Assembly: GCF_021916785.1 (NCBI RefSeq)
Contig: NZ_JAKCFC010000002.1
Span: 372,001-436,000, forward strand
Length of the DNA stretch: 64,000 nucleotides
Direction: 5' to 3'
DNA from: Mycolicibacterium lacusdiani
GTDB lineage: Bacteria; Actinomycetota; Actinomycetes; Mycobacteriales; Mycobacteriaceae
The position numbers and the translations under genes were made by a program. The notes below the pieces were generated by a model. The model worked only from the letters and a program-made list of their open reading frames with translations, did no database searches and was not told where the DNA came from. Positions 52,335 to 61,564 of this stretch are shown here, one piece after another (the first letter of the stretch is position 1; each line of letters starts with the position of its first letter).

Positions 52335-54707
52335 TCAGTGGTCCTTTCGTAGGTTCGTTCCCGGGTCGCTTCGCTCGCGCCCTCCGGAAGCTTCGATCAG
52401 GTCCACGATCGTGGCGGGGCTTGCGGGAAGTTCGGTGACGGTCACGCCGAGCGGCGCCAGTGCGTCGTTGACGGCGTTGATGACGGCGGGCGTCGCGCCG
52501 ATGGCGCCGCCCTCGCCGCAGCCCTTGTAACCGCCGACACCGGGTCCGGGAATCTCGACGTGGCCGAATTCCAGCGGCGGGACCTCGGTGGCCGTGGGAA
52601 GCAGGTAGTCGACGAAGGTGGAGGACAGTGGGTTGCCGTCGGTGTCGTACGAAAGCTGTTCCAGGAGTGCGCCTCCGATGCCCTGCACCGTGCCGCCGGC
52701 GACCTGGCCCTCCACGACGTTCGGGTTGATCATCGGCCCGACGTCCTCGCTCACGATGTAGCGGGTGAGCGTGACGTGGCCGGTGTCGACGTCGACCTCG
52801 CAGGTGCACGCGTGCGTCGCGTTGGCCCAGTGGATCATCGCCTGCGACACGAACCGGGCGGTCGCCTCGAGTTGCGTGGCCATGCCGGGCGGGAACTGTG
52901 CGGGCTCGTAGTGTGCCCGGTAGGCCAGCTCGGCGAAGCTCACCGACTTCTCGGGGTCGTTGCGCGACAGGGCCTTCGAGTCGCGCAGTTCGATCTCGGA
53001 CCCGTCGACGCCGAGGGCGTGCGCCGCGAGCGTGACCAGTTGTCCGCGCACCGCGGTACCGGCCTCGTTGACCGCACCGGCGGTCATGGGACCGCTGCGA
53101 CTGCCCTGGGTGCCCGCGCCGTACGGGGTGACGGCGGTGTCACCCTGGATGGTGTGGACGTCTTCGACGTTGGCGCCCAAGGCATCCGCGGTGAGCTGCA
53201 CGACGGTGGTCTCCAGGCTGTTGCCGGTGGAGCCGCCATTGACGTAGACGTTGATGGTGCCCGACGGCTCGATGCGGATGGTGCAGCCCTCGTGTCCGAG
53301 GTAGCCGGTCGCTGCCGCCGTGGGTTCGATGTAGGCCGAGAAGCCGAGGCCGATGTAGCGGCCCTGGGCGAGTGCCTCGGCCTGCTCCTTGCGGAAGCCC
53401 TCGTGGTCGAGGATCTTGACGGCCTGCTCGAAGGTGTCGGCGGGTGCGACGTTGTCGTACGGCATGCCGTTGGGGTTGACGTACGGCATCTCGTCGCCGC
53501 GCAGGATGTTGATGCGACGGAGTTCGACGGGGTCCATGCCCATCTTGCGTGCGCCGATGTCGATGAGGATCTCGCGGGCCAGGGTCTCGTACTGCCACGG
53601 GCCCCGATATGCGTGCAGGCCAGCGGTGTTCGAGAAGACCGTCTTGTAGTTGAAGCTGGCCTTGGGCACCCGGTACGGGCCGGGGAAGAACATGCCGATC
53701 GCGGCGGTGGTGAGCACGGGGTAGGGAGTGGGGTAGGCGCCGACGTCCTGAATGAAGTCGATGTCGGCGGCCATGATCTTGCCCTCGTCGTCGAAGGCCA
53801 TCCGGACGGTGCCGTCGACGTGCCGGGACTGACCCGCCGACATCAGGTTCTCCCTGCGGTCCTCGATCCACTTGAGCGCCGCGGGCACCTTGCGGGCCGC
53901 CAGCATGATGCACATGTCCTCGCGCATGGGCACGACCTTCTGGCCGAACCCGCCGCCCGTGTCGCGCATGATCACCCGCACGCGCTGTGCGGGTAGTCCG
54001 AGGAGTCGGGCGCAGAACGCCCGCAACTCGTGCGGCGTCTGGGTGGACGCCCAGAGCGTGAGTTCGCCTGCGGCGGCTGACCATTCGACGACGAGTCCGC
54101 GGGTCTCGATGGGCACCGGCACGTACATCTGCTGATAGACGCGTTCGGACACGACGGTGGGTGCCGAGGCGAACAGCTCCTCGTCAGGCGGCATGCCGCC
54201 CATGCCGCCTGCGACGTTGTCGGGGTACTCGTCGTGGACCACGACGCCGGACTCCGGTGAGGTGCGGAAGTCGGCGAGGGCGGGCATCGGTTCGTAGTCG
54301 ACGTCGACGAGGTCGACCGCGTCCTCGGCGACGTAGCGGTTCTCGGCGACGACAAGCGCGACCGGATCGCCGACGAACTTGACGACGCCCTCGGCCAGCG
54401 GCGGTCGCGGAGTGTCGGGCACGTCCTTGCCTGCGACGGCATGCCATGCCTCGACGACCTCGCCGTTGAGGTCGGCAGCGGTGAAGATCGCACGCACGCC
54501 GGGCAGTGCCAGTGCCGCGGAAGTGTCGATGTTCGCGATCCGCGCGTGCGCGAAGGGGCTGCGGACGAAGCAGGCGTGCAGCATGCCGGGGCGCTGCACG
54601 TCGTCGACGAAGGTGCCCTTGCCGGTCAGCAGGCGGGTGTCCTCGACCCGGGCCATGCGGGTGCCTGCGTAGCGCGCGGCGACTACTTCCGGCGTACTCG
54701 TGGTCAT
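52335..54707 (-). CDS. Molybdenum hydroxylase large subunit (molybdopterin cytosine dinucleotide-binding)
   Basis: 790 aa, xanthine-dehydrogenase-family catalytic subunit. Seen: N-terminal ARVEDTRLLTGKGTFVDDVQRPGMLH, MRDTGGGFGQKV, the active-site strand AYRGPWQYETLAREIL, QGSRSGPMTAGAVN and the catalytic glutamate region GCGEGGAIGATPAVINA. The active-site loop lacks the AYxCSFR signature of form-I CO dehydrogenase, so the substrate is more likely an aldehyde or N-heterocycle (inference). ATG 54707 with AGGGAG upstream. Operon order: large, CoxG, medium, small. Confidence 0.9.
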   Translation of the reverse strand: MTTSTPEVVAARYAGTRMARVEDTRLLTGKGTFVDDVQRPGMLHACFVRSPFAHARIANIDTSAALALPGVRAIFTAADLNGEVVEAWHAVAGKDVPDTPRPPLAEGVVKFVGDPVALVVAENRYVAEDAVDLVDVDYEPMPALADFRTSPESGVVVHDEYPDNVAGGMGGMPPDEELFASAPTVVSERVYQQMYVPVPIETRGLVVEWSAAAGELTLWASTQTPHELRAFCARLLGLPAQRVRVIMRDTGGGFGQKVVPMREDMCIMLAARKVPAALKWIEDRRENLMSAGQSRHVDGTVRMAFDDEGKIMAADIDFIQDVGAYPTPYPVLTTAAIGMFFPGPYRVPKASFNYKTVFSNTAGLHAYRGPWQYETLAREILIDIGARKMGMDPVELRRINILRGDEMPYVNPNGMPYDNVAPADTFEQAVKILDHEGFRKEQAEALAQGRYIGLGFSAYIEPTAAATGYLGHEGCTIRIEPSGTINVYVNGGSTGNSLETTVVQLTADALGANVEDVHTIQGDTAVTPYGAGTQGSRSGPMTAGAVNEAGTAVRGQLVTLAAHALGVDGSEIELRDSKALSRNDPEKSVSFAELAYRAHYEPAQFPPGMATQLEATARFVSQAMIHWANATHACTCEVDVDTGHVTLTRYIVSEDVGPMINPNVVEGQVAGGTVQGIGGALLEQLSYDTDGNPLSSTFVDYLLPTATEVPPLEFGHVEIPGPGVGGYKGCGEGGAIGATPAVINAVNDALAPLGVTVTELPASPATIVDLIEASGGRERSDPGTNLRKDH

Positions 54708-54822
54708 GGGCTGCTCCCTGGTCACTTTCGCGGGTAAGTGGTGCGCATCACATCGGCGGGCAAGCTTCGTTATCGTACAAGAGAAGCCGAGTATCAAAAA
54801 GAGAGAGTGGCGTTACCGCAGG

Positions 54823-55941
54823 TTAGTCGTGGTGGATCCGGCCGGGAATGTCGGCCAGCGGCTGTCCGCCGCCGCCCCAGCGACGCGCAATGATCTCGCC
54901 GACGATCGACACCGCCGTCTCCTCCGGCGTACGAGCGCCGAGATCGAGGCCGATGGGGCTCGACAGCCTGCCGAGCTCGGCGTCGGTCAGGCCCACCTCG
55001 CGCAGCCGCTCGACCCGGTCGTGGTGCGTGGGACGCGATCCCATCGCGCCGACGTAGCCCACCTCCGGCAGGCGCAGGGCCACCTCGAGCACGGGCACGT
55101 CGAACTTGGGGTCGTGGGTCAGCACGCAGATGGCGGTCCGGCCGTCGAGTTCGCCGAGTTCGGCTTGGGCGGCTAGATATCGATGGGGCCAGTCGACCAC
55201 CACCTCGTCGGCGGCGGGGAACCGCGCGGGCGTCGCGAAGACGGGTCTGGCGTCGCACACCGTGATGCGGTAGCCGAGCAGGGCGGCCTGGCGCGTGAGC
55301 GCGGCGGCGAAGTCGATCGCACCGAACACGATCATGCGGGGCCGCGGCGCGTGGCTGGCGACGAACACCTCCATGCCCTCGCCTTGGCGCTCGCCGTCGG
55401 CGCCATAGACCAGGACGTCGGTGCGGCCGGCTGCCAGCAGACCCCTCGCGTCGTCGGCGACTGCCGCGTCCGCGCGCGCCGAACCGAGCGATCCGTCGAC
55501 CGTCGTCGTACCGACCACCAACCGTCGGCCCACGCGTTCTGCGTCCGTATGGCTGATCACCGTCGCCACCGCGACGGGTCGGTGCGCGGCGATGTCGTCG
55601 GCGACGGCGGCGAGTTGCGGGAAGGTCTCCGCCGACAGCGGTTCGGCGAAGATGTCGATGATCCCGCCGCACGTGAGCCCAACGGCGAAGGCGTCGTCGT
55701 CGGTGATGCCGTAGCGCTGCAGTTGCCCCCGGCCGGTCCGGACCACCTCCCCGGCGAGTTCGTACACCGCGCCCTCGACGCAACCGCCGGACACCGATCC
55801 CGCGACCGAGCCGTCGGGGGCGACCACCATCGCCGCCCCCGCCGCCCGTGGCGCTGACTTGATGGTGCGCACGACGGTGGCGAGACCTGCCGTGCCTCCG
55901 GTCCGCCACACGGCGAGCAGCTCGTCCAGGACATCGCGCAC
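54823..55941 (-). CDS. XdhC-family molybdenum cofactor sulfuration/insertion chaperone
   Basis: 372 aa. XdhC_CoxI domain ([43 protein letters not shown]) and a C-terminal Rossmann-like domain ([47 protein letters not shown]). Required for maturation of the hydroxylase encoded downstream on the same strand, 115 nt away. GTG 55941. Similar to the XdhC next to the CODH-like genes in M. tuberculosis (Rv0376c). Confidence 0.88.
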   Translation of the reverse strand: MRDVLDELLAVWRTGGTAGLATVVRTIKSAPRAAGAAMVVAPDGSVAGSVSGGCVEGAVYELAGEVVRTGRGQLQRYGITDDDAFAVGLTCGGIIDIFAEPLSAETFPQLAAVADDIAAHRPVAVATVISHTDAERVGRRLVVGTTTVDGSLGSARADAAVADDARGLLAAGRTDVLVYGADGERQGEGMEVFVASHAPRPRMIVFGAIDFAAALTRQAALLGYRITVCDARPVFATPARFPAADEVVVDWPHRYLAAQAELGELDGRTAICVLTHDPKFDVPVLEVALRLPEVGYVGAMGSRPTHHDRVERLREVGLTDAELGRLSSPIGLDLGARTPEETAVSIVGEIIARRWGGGGQPLADIPGRIHHD

Positions 55942-56089
55942 AGCAGGAGTCTATGTGCGCGCCGGCGCCCGGGCAGGACCGGACCTGAGCGACTGCACAG
56001 CGCGCGTGGCGCCTCGTCATCCCGGCAGTCGGTCGCAGGCTTTGTACTCTCGGTCAGGGATCCGCATTGATCAGTCGAAGGGAAGCGTC

Positions 56090-57097
56090 GTGAATCTGCC
56101 CGTATTGGGCGAGCTGCCACTGTCGGGCTTCGCCCACGCGTGGTTCTTCCTCTTCCTGTTCGTAATCGCGGGCCTGGCCGTCCTCTACGTCTCGATTCAG
56201 CGCAGCCGACAGCGGCGCCTCGCGCGATTCGCCGACAGCGACATGATCGGCCGCATCTCCGCGGCGCCGCAGAACCGGTGGCGGCACCTGCCCGCCGTGC
56301 TCGTCGCCGTGGCCCTGGTCTTCTTCACGATCGCGATGGCGGGCCCCTCGCTCGACCGCAAGCTCCCACGCAACCGCGCCGTCATCATGCTGGTGATGGA
56401 CGTGTCGACCTCGATGAACGCCACCGACGTGCCGCCCAATCGTCTGAAGGCCGCGCAGGAGGCGGCAAAGAAGTTCGCTGACGAACTCACCCCAGGGGTC
56501 AACCTCGGGCTCATCACCTACGCTGCGAACCCCACGATGCTCAGTTCGCCGACGACCAATCACGACGCGACGAAGGTCGCGATCGACAAGATGCAGGTGG
56601 CCGAGCGCACCGCCACCGGCGAGGCGATCTTCGCCGCACTGCAGGCGATATCGACTGTCGGCGCCGTGATCGGCGGGGGAGAGGGCCCGCCGCCCGCACG
56701 CATCGTGCTGTTCTCCGACGGCAAGGAGACCACCCCGGCGAATCCGAACAACCCCAGAGGTGCGTTCACCGCCGCCCGCGCCGCCAAGGACCAGGGCATC
56801 CCGATCTCGACGATCGCGTTCGGCACCCCCGACGGCAAGGTCGAGGTCGACGGATCCGAGGTCGAGGTGCCCGTCGACGACTCGACGATGAAGGAGGTGG
56901 CGCAGCTGTCCGGCGGCACCTCCTACACCGCCGACGACACGGCGGAACTCAACCAGATCTACGACACGCTGCAGGACCAGATCGGCTATGAGACGATGCG
57001 CGGCGACGCCAGCACCGGCTGGCTGCGGCTGGGCGCGTTGGTGCTCGCGGTGGCGGCGATCTCGGCGGTCCTCCTCAATCGCAGATTGCCGTTGTGA
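56090..57097 (+). CDS. VWA-domain membrane protein (Rv1481-like)
   Basis: 335 aa. N-terminal membrane helix ([21 protein letters not shown]), a second helix, a von Willebrand A domain with MIDAS MDVSTSM (about 103-109) and LFSDGKET, and a C-terminal helix before NRRLPL. Same length as Rv1481, which belongs to a MoxR AAA-ATPase operon; here no MoxR gene is adjacent. GTG 56090 after GAAGGGAAG fixes the start. Confidence 0.85.
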   Translation: MNLPVLGELPLSGFAHAWFFLFLFVIAGLAVLYVSIQRSRQRRLARFADSDMIGRISAAPQNRWRHLPAVLVAVALVFFTIAMAGPSLDRKLPRNRAVIMLVMDVSTSMNATDVPPNRLKAAQEAAKKFADELTPGVNLGLITYAANPTMLSSPTTNHDATKVAIDKMQVAERTATGEAIFAALQAISTVGAVIGGGEGPPPARIVLFSDGKETTPANPNNPRGAFTAARAAKDQGIPISTIAFGTPDGKVEVDGSEVEVPVDDSTMKEVAQLSGGTSYTADDTAELNQIYDTLQDQIGYETMRGDASTGWLRLGALVLAVAAISAVLLNRRLPL

Positions 57098-57165
57098 GTC
57101 GGTCCGTTTCGTTTGCGGCGCGCCCGGGTATCAGAGCTGCGCCCCACCCGAACCGGAAGGACCAC

Positions 57166-57432
57166 ATGATGAGCAAGCCAGGTCGCGGCGACGTCGACGA
57201 TCCCATGAACGAGGCGATGTCCTCGACTGGCTTGCTGTTGATGTTCGCCGCCGTGATCGGATTCGTGATGGGCCTGGCCGTGTTCGGCATGGGGTCGAGC
57301 GGCTTCGCGACCCTCGTTCTGGTCGCCGCGCTGGCCAGCTTCTGCGCCAGCCTGGTCTGCTTCATGGCCGACGCGCAGCGCGAGGACGCGGCCGACGCCG
57401 CGCTTCCGTTCCCCAGCATGCTGAGGCGTTGA
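57166..57432 (+). CDS. Small two-helix membrane protein
   Basis: 88 aa: short polar N-terminus (SKPGRGDVDDPMNEAMSS), two transmembrane helices (about 20-42 and 45-66) and a polar tail. Function unknown. GGAAGG at 57155-57160 supports ATG 57166 (ATG 57169 is adjacent). It follows the VWA gene on the same strand, 68 nt away. An in-frame GTG at 57094 overlaps the previous stop but would add a non-conserved leader. Confidence 0.6.
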   Translation: MMSKPGRGDVDDPMNEAMSSTGLLLMFAAVIGFVMGLAVFGMGSSGFATLVLVAALASFCASLVCFMADAQREDAADAALPFPSMLRR

Positions 57433-57456
57433 CCCGGCGCACGTCATGATGGGTTC

Positions 57457-57751
57457 GTGCGCAACCGGATCCAGACCCTCCTAGGCGTCCGCTACCCCGT
57501 CGTCCAGGCGCCGATGACGTACATCGCGCGGGCCGAACTGGCCGCGGCGGTGTCCGAGGCGGGCGGCCTCGGGATGCTCGAGACGCTGACTCCCGAAGGG
57601 CGCGAGGACCTTCACCGCGTCCGTTCCCTGACCGATCGGCCGGTCGCGGCCAACTTGATGATCCAGGGATGGAAGCGGGACCCGTCGATCGTGGACGTCC
57701 TCGCCGAGGCAGGGGTGCGGCACGTGTTCACCTCCGCAGGCGATCCGGCGC
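57457..57751 (+). pseudogene. 5' part of a nitronate monooxygenase gene split by an island
   Basis: From GTG 57457 the frame encodes the N-terminal 98 residues of a nitronate monooxygenase/FMN enoyl-reductase-like barrel (RNRIQTLLGVRYPVVQAPMT, AAVSEAGGLGMLETLTPEG, VRHVFTSAGDPA). After the 32-bp direct repeat the sequence changes to phage DNA and the frame runs on as unrelated codons to a TGA at 57901. The missing C-terminal part resumes after the second repeat copy at 61859. Joining the copies restores an uninterrupted 305-codon frame. Confidence 0.88.
57720..57751. repeat. Left direct repeat of the island (att-like)
   Basis: Begins GCACGTGTTCACCTCCGC. Identical to 61859-61890 at 31 of 32 bases (A at 57738, G at 61877). 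It encodes HVFTSAGDPA in the nitronate monooxygenase frame. Confidence 0.9.
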
Positions 57752-57972
57752 ATTCGTCCGCTGCGGAACTCGTTCAGCACCCTCTTCCGACGCGCCGCGG
57801 AATCAGCCTCCGCCGCGTCCTTCACCGGATCATCAATCACCATCAAATCGCTGCCGAACCCCGTCACACCGGCGGGTCGCTTCCACCTCAACCGTTCGGC
57901 TGAGAACGCAGCGCGCCAGATAGGCGGCCCAAGGGCGAACTCCCGCGCCGCGGTCATCACCCGCCGGCACAC
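57752..57972 (-). pseudogene. Terminase large subunit fragment (Walker B region)
   Basis: Open frame with WKRPAGVTGFGSDLMVIDDPVKDAAEADSAARRKRVLNEFR, broken here in description: VTGFGSDLMVIDDP is a Walker B-type motif and the AEADSAARRKR tail is typical of phage TerL ATPase domains. No Walker A region precedes it and the frame runs into the island's left repeat after NEFRSGRM, so both ends are missing. Opposite in strand to the other TerL piece at 58138. Confidence 0.7.
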
Positions 57973-57975
57973 CGG

Positions 57976-58170
57976 TCACTCCTTGTTGGCGAGTCGGCTC
58001 ACACGCTGAGGCGACACGTCCAACAGCTCCGCAACGTCCCGCACGGGAACCCCGTGCGTGGTCAGCCAGTGCGCGTACTCCTGGGCGTCGCGGAGCATCT
58101 CCTGCCGGATGCGTTGGGGCGTCGGCCGGGTGCGGTGATGACGTCGGCGTTGGGCTACACCGAGGCGCAC
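57976..58170 (-). pseudogene. Truncated HTH protein end
   Basis: A 64-codon frame whose last 35 residues (AHWLTTHGVPVRDVAELLDV, then SPQRVSRLANKE) form a helix-turn-helix like those at the C-terminus of HicB-type antitoxins and some phage small proteins. The first codons overlap the terminase piece on the other strand and do not look coding, so the 5' end was probably lost at a rearrangement joint near 58138. Low certainty on family. Confidence 0.4.
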
Positions 58171-58928
58171 TACGCGGCGATGCGCCGAACTAGTGGTGAG
58201 AGGACGTGGTATTCGATGTACATGGGGGTGCCGTCGGCGCCGCAGGTGGGTTGATCAAGGCGTCGTGGCTGGATCAGTGGCTGTTGGCGGCGGCTCCGGC
58301 GCGGCCGTTGTTGACGGTGGTGGGGGTGGATCCGTCGGACAGCGGTAAGGGTGATGCGTGTGGTTTGGTGGCGGCGTCGATGACGGGTGACGGTGTGCGG
58401 GCGTTGATTGCGGATGAGTCGGCGCCGACGACGTCGGATGAGTGGGCGCGGGCCGCGGTGAAACTCGCTGTGGAGGTGGGGGCCAGCGCGATCGCGGTGG
58501 AGGGGTTCAGCGCGCGGGAGACGTACACGCGGATGGTTCGGGATGCGATCGCCCGGGCGGAGGTGGGGCGACCGATCAAGGTGTCATCCTGGCCGCCGAA
58601 GGGCAGCGGTCGTGGTGGTGGTGACGCGGTGGCGCGCAGTGGTGCTCTGCTCAAGGCGCTCGAGGTCGGCACGGCCAGGTTGGCCGGCCACTTCCCGTCG
58701 TTGGAGGAGCGGGCGGTGTTGTTGCAGGCGGGGCAGCATCAGCCAGACTCGTTGGCGGCGTGGGTCGTTGCGGACGATGTGCTCAGTCACGCGGTGGGTG
58801 CGGAGTGGTCGTTCGCCGCGCCGTCAGAGCTGGATGGTCTGACATTGGGGCAAAACGGTTTCACGCCGATGTCACAGCGCGGTTCGGTGACGCGCATCGA
58901 CGATTGGATGTCGCAGCGGGTGGGGTAG
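58138..58928 (+). pseudogene. Terminase large subunit C-terminal (nuclease) part, frameshifted
   Basis: The first frame (TSALGYTEAHYAAMRRTSGE to GVPSAPQ) ends at TGA 58252-58254. One base offset later the second frame begins GGLIKASWLDQWLLAAAPAR and runs to TAG 58926-58928. Loss of one G in the run at 58245-58250 explains it. The second part has the RNase H-like nuclease start VVGVDPSDSGKGDACGLV, VEGFSARETYTRMV and a late aspartate motif (VVADDVLSHAVG) typical of phage TerL. The ATPase half is absent here. Confidence 0.75.
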
Positions 58929-58996
58929 CCGTGTCGGCTGGCGGGTCTATCTTCCGCGGCATGGCCCCGGAATGTGTCGATAAACTGCGACCTGCG

Positions 58997-59446
58997 TCAT
59001 GGGGCAAGCCAGCTGATCAACGCCCATGAGATGCCCAGCGAACCGCTAACGAAGACAGTCCAAGGCAACGCTCGGACAACGTACGCACCCAGTCGTCGAT
59101 TGAAGGGTTGCGCGGCAAACCAGGCGCGGCCGAACTGATCACGCGGGACCATGAATCGCGCGTTAGTTACGGCGCCGACGAGTGCTGCCAGGAACAGCGA
59201 CAGGACGATCGAACCGATGACCACCAGGACGTTTACCGCGAAGTTGTCGCTGGTGGGGGGCGGGATGGTTCCGGCGCCGAGGCCGAAAGCGTAGATAATC
59301 GCGGCGACGATGAGCGCCGACACAGCACTCTTGGTGACGTCACGCCAGAATTGCTCGTCGCGGAACCACTGCACGGGTCGCCCCCACCGGGAAAGCAGCA
59401 GACGTCTAATCAGACGTTCGGTGGGCGGAGGCGGAACCGGCGGCAT
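58997..59446 (-). CDS. Island membrane protein of unknown function
   Basis: 149 aa. A basic N-terminus (TERLIRRLLLSRWGRPVQWF) is followed by three hydrophobic helices (about 40-58, 70-92, 125-145). No motif recognised. ATG 59446. Small multi-helix membrane proteins in phage remnants are sometimes superinfection-exclusion proteins, but nothing here shows that. Confidence 0.55.
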   Translation of the reverse strand: MPPVPPPPTERLIRRLLLSRWGRPVQWFRDEQFWRDVTKSAVSALIVAAIIYAFGLGAGTIPPPTSDNFAVNVLVVIGSIVLSLFLAALVGAVTNARFMVPRDQFGRAWFAAQPFNRRLGAYVVRALPWTVFVSGSLGISWALISWLAP

Positions 59447-59584
59447 ACGAAGATGATCCAGCTCGCATCACGGAATGTGTTCTGGGACACGCCGACAGGC
59501 AGAACCAGGCTTGCGCTGCACGTGTACGCAACGTTTGTTCCGAGCCCAGGACGCGTTCCGTCGCGACGTCGTGATGATACGACC

Positions 59585-59857
59585 GTGAGCGTTCCAGCCC
59601 CGGCAGGAGATTCGCGCTTAGTGGCGTTGTGGGATGCTGCGCTGGCGCTTGCGTTGGGCGTGTGTGTGGGGCGGCCGCAGTCAGCGCGGACGGTTGGCAG
59701 GGTGTCGACGTTGGTCGATGAACTCAGGCGGCGTGGTGTGTTCGACGAGTTACTCGCACGCTCGAACCCGACCTGGCGGGCGCGATCCGCATGTTGGATC
59801 GGGCGGGCAGCGCTGGGCGCGGACCGGACGGCGCTGACCATGCCAGTGGCCCAGTAA
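59585..59857 (+). CDS. Small island protein, unknown
   Basis: 90 aa from GTG 59585: SVPAPAGDSRLVALWDAALA, then ALGVCVGRPQSARTVGRVST and LVDELRRRGVFDELL. Helical, arginine-rich. An in-frame ATG at 59453 would give 134 aa. No family recognised and no clear ribosome-binding site; the opposite strand is also open across this stretch, so coding status is uncertain. Confidence 0.4.
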   Translation: MSVPAPAGDSRLVALWDAALALALGVCVGRPQSARTVGRVSTLVDELRRRGVFDELLARSNPTWRARSACWIGRAALGADRTALTMPVAQ

Positions 59858-59869
59858 GCGCGGCGGCTG

Positions 59870-60586
59870 CTAGGCCAGCATTGTCTTGACGGTGTATTTG
59901 AGCTGATATTCGAACGACACCAGAGTGCAGAACGCACCATCTTGCGGGTCATAGTTCACGCTGACGAGGATCGGTTCTTCGTCGTGCGTGACGCCGAGGT
60001 ACTTTGATGTCAGATTGGCCGGAACCCCCGGCGGGGGCTTGGGGAGGGTCACCATGTGTGTGCTTCGAAACTGCCGGTAGTTGCGTTGGCCCAGATTGCC
60101 GGGCCCGAAGTCGGAGATGGCGACCAGGCTTGCAGTGTCGTACGGCAGTGGTTCGAGAGCGGGCATCGGGCACAGGTGGCCGTGGAGGTAGACGAAGTCG
60201 TCGACGGCCACCCCGGGCGGTGGGGATGCGTAAAGCGTTTTGAGCACGGGTTTCGACAGTCGCGCCCGTGGCTTGAAGTGGCCTGGCCAGAAGAGTTCAC
60301 TGTCGGTGGTGAGCATGCCGGTCCCTGGCAATGCCCATCCTCGCCCGACGAGGCGCAACTGCGTTCTCGACATACTCCAACGTGATTGAGGCAAGGGTCT
60401 TTCGACAATGGGTAGGGGGCTATGCCCGCGCTGGCGGAGAAACTGGCCGACCTCGGCTAGGTCGGTTGCGATGCGCTCCGATGCGCTGGCTTTGGCTGCG
60501 AGCGCCTTGGCATGGGCATTCTTGGCTGTCTCCGTCGCCTTACTGAGGTCGTCCCCCATGGCTGCCAGGTCGTCGGCGAATCCCAT
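59870..60586 (-). CDS. Island protein with N-terminal coiled coil, unknown
   Basis: 238 aa. Residues about 1-52 are Ala/Lys/Glu-rich and helical (DDLSKATETAKNAHAKALAA), then a beta-rich domain with GRGWALPGTGMLTTDSELFW, DDFVYLHGHLCPMP and ISDFGPGNLGQRNYRQF. One cysteine pair region. No family recognised. ATG 60586; 87 nt separate it from the next gene upstream on the same strand (60674-61471), so the two may be one transcript. Confidence 0.55.
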   Translation of the reverse strand: MGFADDLAAMGDDLSKATETAKNAHAKALAAKASASERIATDLAEVGQFLRQRGHSPLPIVERPLPQSRWSMSRTQLRLVGRGWALPGTGMLTTDSELFWPGHFKPRARLSKPVLKTLYASPPPGVAVDDFVYLHGHLCPMPALEPLPYDTASLVAISDFGPGNLGQRNYRQFRSTHMVTLPKPPPGVPANLTSKYLGVTHDEEPILVSVNYDPQDGAFCTLVSFEYQLKYTVKTMLA

Positions 60587-60673
60587 GTCGAAAAAGTAGC
60601 TGGGACGGTGTGTAGTGACAAGCCATTGTCACGGTGTTGCTGGGGTTCTTGGAGTATTCGGTGGCGAGCCGCC

Positions 60674-61471
60674 TCAGCTGTTTCGGCGCTTTCGGGGCCG
60701 AGCCCCATTGGACGGACGCCTTGGAACAGTGCCGGATTCTGGCTCAGTCGGACGTTTAGACCGCAGTCCTGCGCGGATTGCTTCTGGGGAGAGCTGCACA
60801 GGAGTGGGAGACCACTGGAATTCTCTACTCGTTAAGGGCAGCGGAAGACTTGCGTCTGCAGGGAGTGCACGATATTGCTCTGCTAGGGACGAGACAGCAC
60901 GGTAGGTATCGAACGACTGAGCGCGGGTTGCCACCCGGAGAACGTTGCGCAGTGTTTTACGAACGTCGTCGAGCGAGGGGACCAGGAGGTAACCCCCGAC
61001 GATCGCAACCTCGGCTTGAATAACTCGCTCGGTGTCGTCGGCATGGGCAGCTCGAGCGCTGGCGTGTCTGAACTCATGTATCGCCAACTGCGCCAACTTG
61101 CTTCTGGCGTCGTCGGTTCGCCAACTGTCGGACGCGTCGTCAACCCACCGTCTTCCCACGATCATGTGAGTCGCGTACTCGAATTGCCAGGACGACTCGA
61201 CGGCCGCTCTCCTGGCGGTGTCTGACACTACTGGCGCGATCTCGACGACTGTCTCGTTCGTGACCTCCCCGCCGCTATCTGCGGTGACCATTGCTCCACG
61301 GTCGGCCCACACACTTACCGGCAGATTCTGGAGGAGTGCGTTCGTTACGCCGCCCGCCAAGTCGGCGAAGTCGTTGCCGTCGAATTCACGGTGAAGGAGC
61401 CATTGTCGTACGACGGCGCCAGCCCCCAGCGCCTGCAGGTCGAGGATGAGCTTCGAAAGCGCCACGGCCAA
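60674..61471 (-). CDS. Island protein with an HExxH-like motif, unknown
   Basis: 265 aa, mostly alpha-helical. Contains HEFRH (residues 132-136) in the hydrophobic-helix context LAQLAIHEFRHASARAAH, which fits the pattern of gluzincin-type metallopeptidases, and an acidic residue 12 positions on (E148); this is a pattern match only. The C-terminal 30 residues are basic and Pro-rich. ATG 61471. Upstream neighbour in the same direction of the gene at 59870-60586. Could be an island cargo enzyme or a purely structural helix bundle. Confidence 0.5.
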   Translation of the reverse strand: MAVALSKLILDLQALGAGAVVRQWLLHREFDGNDFADLAGGVTNALLQNLPVSVWADRGAMVTADSGGEVTNETVVEIAPVVSDTARRAAVESSWQFEYATHMIVGRRWVDDASDSWRTDDARSKLAQLAIHEFRHASARAAHADDTERVIQAEVAIVGGYLLVPSLDDVRKTLRNVLRVATRAQSFDTYRAVSSLAEQYRALPADASLPLPLTSREFQWSPTPVQLSPEAIRAGLRSKRPTEPESGTVPRRPSNGARPRKRRNS

Positions 61472-61564
61472 CCCTAACGGCGCCTAGACGTCACCGGGTG
61501 GGGGTAAGACGAGAATGTCCGCGGGGGTGGAAAGGGCTCCGTCATCGACCCCACGTCGCCCACG
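61472..61564. other. Short non-coding gap in the island
   Basis: 93 bp between divergent island genes. It contains GC-rich runs (GGGTGGGGGTAA) but no promoter or operator I can support. Confidence 0.3.

Noticed and set aside
52335..54707. Calling the operon a CO dehydrogenase (coxMSL)
   Set aside because: The active-site loop does not carry the form-I signature and the gene order (large, CoxG, medium, small) differs.
57457..57903. 148-codon frame as an intact gene
   Set aside because: The last 50 codons are antisense to the terminase piece; only the first 98 codons resemble a protein family.
59410..59952. Minus-strand 180-codon frame in the island
   Set aside because: Ser/Arg/Pro-rich translation typical of a shadow frame, overlapping two better candidates; no motif.
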